This document shows, piece after piece, positions 59,555-64,000 of a stretch of 64,000 bases of DNA; positions within the stretch are counted from its first letter, which is position 1; the number at the start of each line of letters is the position of its first letter. Location: the IMG/VR virus record IMGVR_UViG_3300047560_000921, positions 62,001 to 126,000 of that record; one strand, 5' to 3'. A program made the translations under genes and the position numbers. The notes beneath the pieces were generated by a model. The model did not search any database, was not told where the DNA came from, and was given only the letters and a program-made list of their open reading frames with translations. This DNA comes from a virus.

Positions 59555-59758
59555 TTACTTAAAAGAGCCGCCGTCTGTAACTTGTGGCTTGTGTATTACC
59601 TGTGGTTTTTCTATAGCTTTTACGCTTAGATTAGTAATAACTGCAAGTAAAGATACAGCATCGGCGGTAGAAAGGCGTACTTCTTTGCTATGTGTGCGTG
59701 TAGCAGTCTCAACAATGTCGCTGAGCTTTTTTACTACTGCAAAGTTAATTTCTTTCAT
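59555..59758 (-). CDS. Small conserved hypothetical protein
   Basis: 67 residues from ATG 59758 (MKEINFAVVKKLSDIVETAT, STADAVSLLAVITNLSVKAI), helical. The start is placed 3 codons inside the end of the preceding gene; a longer frame would overlap it further. Ends in Gly-Ser-Phe-Lys. Confidence 0.6.
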   Translation of the reverse strand: MKEINFAVVKKLSDIVETATRTHSKEVRLSTADAVSLLAVITNLSVKAIEKPQVIHKPQVTDGGSFK

Positions 59759-60227
59759 TTTTCTTTCTTTGAATGGCCAGCAACATGTCTTCTTGTGTTT
59801 TAAACGGACCAATATATGTGTAGCCTTTGAGCGTTGTTAGCCTTGGGCAAAAGCTAGTAGTCCAGCCATTGGGGAATTGAATTCCATAATAGCCTGCGGC
59901 ATGAAAGCTCTTGGACTTTTCTGTCTTAGTAAAGATAGGCAATCCGTCTTCTTCTTGCTTGTTAAAGATTTGTGGCCATGCGGTAGGATAATCTAGGACA
60001 AAGTCGTTGCTATTTTTGATACTAACTTCTTGGGCACTGGCACCTAGGCTAATTTCCAATTCGTCTTCTAATACTTTAACATCAGTGTAACGTCTCATTC
60101 CGCCTTTAAAGCTCAAAGTAAAGACGTTATCACCGTTATGTATAGTACCAATCTTCTGCCCGCTTTCTTCTAGGATCCAAAACTTACCGGGCATAATAGT
60201 TTTGGCTAACATTTTAGTACTTTGCAT
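59745..60227 (-). CDS. Conserved hypothetical phage protein
   Basis: 160 residues: MPGKFWILEESGQKIGTIHN, a beta domain, then HAAGYYGIQFPNGWTTSFCP and YTYIGPFKTQEDMLLAIQ. I recognise it from marine T4-like phages; function unknown. ATG 60227 has GTGAG upstream; ATG 60212 right after the exonuclease stop is an equally good start. Confidence 0.7.
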   Translation of the reverse strand: MQSTKMLAKTIMPGKFWILEESGQKIGTIHNGDNVFTLSFKGGMRRYTDVKVLEDELEISLGASAQEVSIKNSNDFVLDYPTAWPQIFNKQEEDGLPIFTKTEKSKSFHAAGYYGIQFPNGWTTSFCPRLTTLKGYTYIGPFKTQEDMLLAIQRKKNERN

Positions 60228-61194
60228 TCAAATAACTCACATGGTCGTCGGGTCGCTTGGCAATTTCTTGCAAGTCCCACTTACCACAAAATCGCAAGAA
60301 TTCCACACCTACTTGCTTCTTGGGTTCCTTTTGCAGATTATCTGCAATGGTTGTGTCTAGCGCAAGTTTAATATCATCAGGCTGTTGTGTCAAGTCAATG
60401 ATATGTTTATTTTCTTCGTACCTGTCACGTACTCTGTGTTCAACTCCATCGTGGTCAGTCCAACGTTGAAGCATGAGATTGTTCCAAGAATATCCTTTGT
60501 CATTTCTATCAGCAAAGGCTTCTTGCAAACCTACTTTATTCTTAGTGCCTTTGGTACGAACACCCGGATAAGCACTGAAGACGTTATCGCTAGTATCGCC
60601 ACGCATACATTTCTCAAACAGTAGCCATTGTGGATCAGGGACAACCTTAGGCAGTTTAGTTTTCTTATCAATAACTGGCTTGCCCTTGTCGTCAAAGATA
60701 CCTGTAGTGGTAATTGTTTCTTTAGTAATACCGTTGTACTGTTTCACATTAGCGCCGAGCAATTGGTAAAAGTCGCTGTCGCTTGAAACAATTACATGCT
60801 CCGACTCTGGATGTGTTTGAATCCAACGTGCAATGAAGTCATCTGCTTCGCAACGTTCATGTCGCAGTGTAGTACAGTTAGTCTTGTTAGTAAGGAATTC
60901 TTTGAAATAATCAAATGCCTCCCAAAACATCTTGTCTTCTTCTGCTTCTTTCTCAGTAAGTGCGGCACGTGCCGCGGCACGATTAGCTTTATACGGAGGG
61001 TAAACATCTTTGCGCCAGCTACGACCTTCGAAACAGAAGATTACGTGCTTGCCCTGAAAGTCACGCCACACCTTGTTGATACTGTTAAACATAATGTGGT
61101 AAGCCATACCCACTTTAGTTTCCGCATCGTCGCCACGAACAACGTGACGAGCACGGAAAAACATATTACTTGCATCAACTAGAATATAACTCAT
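60214..61194 (-). CDS. rnh: RNase H/5'-3' exonuclease, flap endonuclease family (T4 Rnh-like)
   Basis: 326 residues. ILVDASNMFFRA is the first acidic motif of the PIN-like 5'-nuclease fold, HERCEADDFIARW and SSDSDFYQLL the central acidic motifs, RGDTSDNV the last acids before the H3TH domain (GVRTKGTKNKVGLQEAF). Removes RNA primers and flaps during lagging-strand synthesis. Size equals T4 RNase H (305). AAAGG before ATG 61194. Confidence 0.85.
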   Translation of the reverse strand: MSYILVDASNMFFRARHVVRGDDAETKVGMAYHIMFNSINKVWRDFQGKHVIFCFEGRSWRKDVYPPYKANRAAARAALTEKEAEEDKMFWEAFDYFKEFLTNKTNCTTLRHERCEADDFIARWIQTHPESEHVIVSSDSDFYQLLGANVKQYNGITKETITTTGIFDDKGKPVIDKKTKLPKVVPDPQWLLFEKCMRGDTSDNVFSAYPGVRTKGTKNKVGLQEAFADRNDKGYSWNNLMLQRWTDHDGVEHRVRDRYEENKHIIDLTQQPDDIKLALDTTIADNLQKEPKKQVGVEFLRFCGKWDLQEIAKRPDDHVSYLNAKY

Positions 61195-61196
61195 TA

Positions 61197-61523
61197 TTAA
61201 CCTTTGCGTTTTTGCAGAACATCTGCGTCAGCGATAAATTTCTCTTCTTCAATTTGACTACGAGCAATGCTATTGCACAAGTCATTGAACCATTGGTCTA
61301 CGATTGCATCTGGTGTGCCACCTTGATAACCTGCACGACTTAGCATAGTTACAAAGTGGTCATTCCAGTCTAGCTCAAAGTAACCTTGATTAGGACTTTC
61401 TGGATCTACATCTACTTTAACTACTTTGACCCATGGCTCACCGTTTAGTGTAGCTTGGTCCTTTTCGCTTTTTGTTTCTTCTTTCTTTTTAAAGAAACGT
61501 TTAATTTTATCAATGAATGCCAT
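61197..61523 (-). CDS. Conserved T4-like phage protein
   Basis: 108 residues from ATG 61523, preceded by GGAAGG. MAFIDKIKRFFKKKEETKSE is strongly basic; then NGEPWVKVVKVDVDPESPNQ, GYFELDWNDHFVTMLSRAGY and DQWFNDLCNSIA, a pattern I recognise from many marine myoviruses without a known role. An upstream in-frame ATG would overlap the -35 of the promoter at 61540-61568. Confidence 0.75.
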   Translation of the reverse strand: MAFIDKIKRFFKKKEETKSEKDQATLNGEPWVKVVKVDVDPESPNQGYFELDWNDHFVTMLSRAGYQGGTPDAIVDQWFNDLCNSIARSQIEEEKFIADADVLQKRKG

Positions 61524-61539
61524 TTTTAATCCTTCCGTA

Positions 61540-61568
61540 ATTGTAACATAAAGAACATATTGTGTCAA
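61540..61568 (-). promoter_or_regulatory. Sigma-70 promoter
   Basis: TTGACA (61563-61568), 17 bp, TACAAT (61540-61545). Drives 61197-61523 and probably the exonuclease. Confidence 0.8.
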
Positions 61569-61747
61569 ACATGTTCTTTACCCCATTCGATTTTAAGCCA
61601 AACTCTTTCCATAACATAATGGATAAGGGTAAGAATGATATGGATAACAATAGCAGTGCCCAAACCTGTAATAAGGGCAGTGATCAGTGTTGCAACAATC
61701 CTATAGGAAATTGCCCTAGCTAATGTTCTGCTATGTGTTTCTGTCAT
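61565..61747 (-). CDS. DUF2061-type small membrane protein
   Basis: 60 residues from ATG 61747 (ATGA overlap with queE): THSRTLARAISYRIVATLIT, LITGLGTAIVIHIILTLIH, YYxMERVWLKIEWG-like ending. This is the pattern of DUF2061 proteins: a basic first helix, a transmembrane pair and (H/M)ERVW-x-x-x-x-WG. Its coupling to queE is of interest, since no link between the families is known to me. Confidence 0.75.
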   Translation of the reverse strand: MTETHSRTLARAISYRIVATLITALITGLGTAIVIHIILTLIHYVMERVWLKIEWGKEHV

Positions 61748-62616
61748 TTGCCCCATCCATTGCCCCACAAGTCTACGTGTAGACGCGGGCTATAGTTCCA
61801 ACCTTGCTCTGCACAGATGTTTGCAATTCGAACCTTATTAGCATCGTAAGGAGCAACAACGCCGCCCTGTGGCATCAAGTATACAGAGCCCTTAAAGCCA
61901 CCGGCTCTAAACTCTGCAACTGCACGTCGAGCCTCTTCAATGTGTTCATCTGTTTCTACAACAAACTTCAAGTAGGTATGTCCAACTTCTTGATAGCTAG
62001 CAACAATGTCTGGACAAATAGCTTCTTCCCATTTCTCGCCACTAGCACTTAGTTTAGCACTAACACTGAATGTCACAAAGCGACTTTGCTTTTCGCCTAG
62101 TGCAGGTTGTTGCCAAGCATTTAAGAAGTCGCGGAATCCTGGCTGTAGCTTTTGAGTGCCGTTAGTTTCAAAAGTAATGTTTCTAAGATTGTGCATCTTA
62201 GGATTGCTAATTAGTTCTTCGTACGCACGTTGCCAACCTAGTAACGGTTCGCCACCTGTAATAACTAGATGCACATCATTGCCGTTGTCCTGTAGCCAAT
62301 CGCCACTAGGGCAAATTGCTCGCATAGAATCAACTAGCTCTTCTGTAGTGTATGTTGGACTTAGTTCTTTAAATGCAGGATGCCAACTTGCATAACTGTC
62401 ACAACCAGTATTAACTAGTGGTAGCTCTTCAAATGTGTTGTACATGTGTACGACTTGTGCTACATCGTCTGCTTCGGTACTCTTCTCGCCTGGCTTGCAT
62501 CCAAACCCTGCACAAGTAAAGTTACAACCAAATGTACGCAAGAACACACTAGGTACACCAACAAAGCGACCCTCGCCTTGCAAACTATAAAATTTCTCAG
62601 ATACCTTGATCTTCAT
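61744..62616 (-). CDS. queE: 7-carboxy-7-deazaguanine synthase
   Basis: 290 residues. SLQGEGRFVGVPSVFLRTFG and VITGGEPLLGWQRA are QueE hallmarks, with VYLMPQGG and PRLHVDLWGN at the end. It converts 6-carboxy-tetrahydropterin to CDG by a radical SAM ring contraction. The cluster cysteines are unusual: C31, C35 and C40 (CX3CX4C), with a fourth at C72 (NTGCDSYASW) in a phage-type insertion. Works upstream of the QueC-like enzyme at 11335, for DNA or tRNA modification. QueE from phages is also reported to affect host cell division. Confidence 0.85.
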   Translation of the reverse strand: MKIKVSEKFYSLQGEGRFVGVPSVFLRTFGCNFTCAGFGCKPGEKSTEADDVAQVVHMYNTFEELPLVNTGCDSYASWHPAFKELSPTYTTEELVDSMRAICPSGDWLQDNGNDVHLVITGGEPLLGWQRAYEELISNPKMHNLRNITFETNGTQKLQPGFRDFLNAWQQPALGEKQSRFVTFSVSAKLSASGEKWEEAICPDIVASYQEVGHTYLKFVVETDEHIEEARRAVAEFRAGGFKGSVYLMPQGGVVAPYDANKVRIANICAEQGWNYSPRLHVDLWGNGWGK

Positions 62617-62998
62617 AATACTTCCATTTCCATCCTAATCGTTTCAAATCGTTTTCGATTTCTTCTTTAACTTGACCTTCGTTGGCAAACGTTCTGCCTT
62701 CGTCGCCCATTTCGTCGCCGTCATGATCCGCATCACGAATGCCACTACAGTAATAGTCTAAGTAGTCTTCGTCGCGCTTGCCCAGACCCGCAACAAAGCC
62801 ACCTGCCCAACGCCAACTGCAACTCCATTCGTTGTTACCAGTTAATACAGGCAGGAATTCTGTTTCTTTGTACCAAATAATGTTGCACAATGCCGCATAT
62901 AAGTTTTGTGCATATATCCTGTCGTGAATTATTTTACCAACAACAACGGGGTCGTTGGTAATGTCGTCGCTTAAACTAACGTGTTCTTCAAGGTCCAT
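62597..62998 (-). CDS. Conserved hypothetical phage protein
   Basis: 133 residues: NLYAALCNIIWYKETEFLPV, NEWSCSWRWAGGFVAGL, DYLDYYCSGIRDADHDGDEM, EEIENDLKRLGWKW. Cys/Trp-rich core of a family common in T4-like phages. ATG 62998 is 5 nt after TATAAT and has no ribosome site: probable leaderless mRNA. Overlaps queE by 20 bp. Confidence 0.75.
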   Translation of the reverse strand: MDLEEHVSLSDDITNDPVVVGKIIHDRIYAQNLYAALCNIIWYKETEFLPVLTGNNEWSCSWRWAGGFVAGLGKRDEDYLDYYCSGIRDADHDGDEMGDEGRTFANEGQVKEEIENDLKRLGWKWKYYEDQGI

Positions 62999-63003
62999 GT
63001 CGT

Positions 63004-63032
63004 ATTATAACTTATAATGTCTTTTGCGTCAA
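63004..63032 (-). promoter_or_regulatory. Sigma-70 promoter, leaderless geometry
   Basis: TTGACG (63027-63032), 17 bp, TATAAT (63004-63009); 5 nt to ATG 62998. The stop codon of the GNAT gene (63029) lies in the -35 box. Confidence 0.75.
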
Positions 63033-63604
63033 GTCCACATTTTCTTACAAGCATCGATGATTTGTTGGTTCCGGATAAAAGCCCTATCCACTAATCCAAT
63101 TTGTTTATCAAACCATTCTGCGCCAACACTAGCACTAGTAGGCGTAGGAATACTGATTTTGGCAGTACTGTCGGGACCTTCTCTTACGATACCAATGTTA
63201 TGCTTGTGCAATAGCCTGACCATTTTGTCGTTGTAGCTCAAGCAATGCATATAGACCCAATTGTAATTTCTATTCTGGCACCAGCGTAAAGCAAACAGTA
63301 ACAAGTCACTGCCAGCGCCGTGTCGCTGATACTTCTTATCGATGCTTAGGCCAATCTCGGCTTCTTCGTCGTTGTTAATTGCAATGTGACAAATACCAGC
63401 AATGTTGCCTTCAATGTCTTTAACTGCAATAATTGTGTCAACGTCTTTGGCCGCCCACTCATCAATCATTTTGTCAATCATGTATTCGGTAGCATGGTAA
63501 CTAAAGCGACATGTTAGACTATCTGGATCTAAGCTCTTTAAATGCTTGCGATAAATTTCCCACTTGTCTGTTGTTAAGACAAATGGGTGTGTTAAGTTAG
63601 GCAT
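63029..63604 (-). CDS. GNAT acetyltransferase
   Basis: 191 residues. DTIIAVKDIEGNIAGICHIA and EAEIGLSIDKKYQRHGAGSD contain strands 2-4 and the acetyl-CoA loop (Q-R-x-G-x-G), followed by LLLFALRWCQNRNYNWVYMH. A complete GNAT, closer to the standard family than the three in the biosynthetic island. Substrate unknown. Overlaps the next upstream gene by 8 bp. Confidence 0.8.
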   Translation of the reverse strand: MPNLTHPFVLTTDKWEIYRKHLKSLDPDSLTCRFSYHATEYMIDKMIDEWAAKDVDTIIAVKDIEGNIAGICHIAINNDEEAEIGLSIDKKYQRHGAGSDLLLFALRWCQNRNYNWVYMHCLSYNDKMVRLLHKHNIGIVREGPDSTAKISIPTPTSASVGAEWFDKQIGLVDRAFIRNQQIIDACKKMWT

Positions 63605-63824
63605 TGGCTAGTACCGAGGCAACTGACTTCATTTCTTCTGGGTTTAGAAAAAACTCGTAAGTGCTTTCGTTGATTTGTTCGCCTTTGTCGTTAAACTCTT
63701 CGCGAACAAAGTAAACAGCTTTAAGGTTAGATGGACGTAGTACGTCATTGACCTTAACAGTCATTTTGAAACTAGGTGTGTCAGTAATAACTGCTTGTCT
63801 TGTGTTTAGGTTAAAAGTTGTCAT
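63597..63824 (-). CDS. Small hypothetical protein
   Basis: 75 residues, beta-rich: MTTFNLNTRQAVITDTPSFK, MTVKVNDVLRPSNLKAVYFV, STYEFFLNPEEMKSVASVLA. Coupled to the HIT gene by an ATGA overlap. No family recognised. Confidence 0.6.
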   Translation of the reverse strand: MTTFNLNTRQAVITDTPSFKMTVKVNDVLRPSNLKAVYFVREEFNDKGEQINESTYEFFLNPEEMKSVASVLANA

Positions 63825-64000
63825 TTCTCTGCCTTCTTGTAATTTCCTTTTGACGGGATTACATGTCTAACGCCGCCAGTAGGATCCTCCATATCACCGT
63901 GATATCTAGGAATAAGGTGTACGTGAGGCCAATCAACAGTTTGGCCCGCCGCCTTACCGTAGTTAAGTCCAATGTTAAAGCCGTCCCATTCGCCGTTCTT
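63821..64000 (-). CDS. HIT-family hydrolase, C-terminal part (5' end outside window)
   Basis: 59 codons are visible: WDGFNIGLNYGKAAGQTVDW, PHVHLIPRYHGDMEDPTGG, VRHVIPSKGNY. This is the second half of a histidine-triad nucleotide hydrolase/transferase. The usual triad HxHxH reads WPHVH here, so the first His is replaced by Trp while the nucleophilic pair remains; some HIT relatives share this. Confidence 0.8.
   Translation of the reverse strand, partial: KNGEWDGFNIGLNYGKAAGQTVDWPHVHLIPRYHGDMEDPTGGVRHVIPSKGNYKKAEK

Noticed and set aside
1-64000. tRNA genes, integrase, insertion sequences, prophage attachment sites
   Set aside because: I looked for TTCGA-type T-arm motifs between stems, transposase or recombinase signatures and flanking direct repeats and saw none. 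A tRNAscan and HMM search would be needed to be certain.

Overview
The window is a segment of a tailed-phage genome, most like the T4-type myoviruses of marine and freshwater bacteria. It carries homologues of the late sigma factor gp55, the baseplate proteins gp25, gp6, gp53 and gp5, an ATP-dependent DNA ligase, an RNase H/flap-type 5'-3' exonuclease, ThyX, and many small conserved myovirus proteins. It is AT-rich, densely packed, with ATGA and TAATG gene overlaps. There is no tRNA, integrase, insertion sequence or CRISPR array that I can see. The host cannot be named from the sequence; its vegetative promoters look like standard sigma-70 sites (TTGACA, 17 bp, TATAAT).

Layout. 1-796 (minus): gp55, running off the left edge. 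895-7191 (plus): nucleotidyltransferase, then a baseplate block (tube cap/initiator-like, gp53-like, hub-like, gp5 spike with lysozyme). 7181-10024 (minus): DNA ligase and small early genes, several with their own strong promoter. 10095-12653 (plus): a compact operon of HNH protein, 2OG oxygenase, QueC-like PP-loop enzyme and a second 2OG oxygenase. 12656-13709 (minus): GIY-YIG-like nuclease and a conserved small protein. 13764-29979 (plus): baseplate wedge (gp25, gp6), a 3042-residue giant structural protein, tail fibre proteins, one with a Gly-Tyr repeat. 29972-38583 (plus): glycosyltransferase-like proteins, a radical SAM enzyme and a methyltransferase-like protein. 38580-48313 (minus): an unusual biosynthetic island. 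48298-64000 (minus): ThyX, small conserved phage proteins, a MoxR ATPase/VWA pair, ParB-like, HNH, nucleotidyltransferase, exonuclease, QueE, GNAT and a HIT protein cut by the right edge.

The island at 38.9-48.3 kb is the strongest candidate for an undescribed system. Eleven translationally coupled genes encode three GNAT-like proteins, two asparagine-synthase-like PP-loop enzymes lacking a glutaminase domain, a B12-type radical SAM enzyme, a three-histidine-box fatty acid desaturase, a TauD-type dioxygenase, two Asp/Asn-hydroxylase-type oxygenases and a short-chain dehydrogenase, plus one unknown. This looks like a pathway for a small molecule, lipid or macromolecule modification, but the product cannot be read from sequence. 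The plus-strand cluster just before it probably modifies glycans on the host surface or virion.

Regulation. Two promoter classes are visible: sigma-70 sites, many near-identical and almost all on the minus strand, and TAAATA boxes ahead of virion genes that fit the gp55-dependent late promoter (T4: TATAAATA). Seven start codons with no Shine-Dalgarno sequence lie exactly 5-6 nt after one of these boxes, predicting leaderless mRNAs, including the mRNA for gp55 itself. Several sigma-70 promoters overlap the stop codon of the gene before them, so unrelated proteins end in the same promoter-encoded residues.
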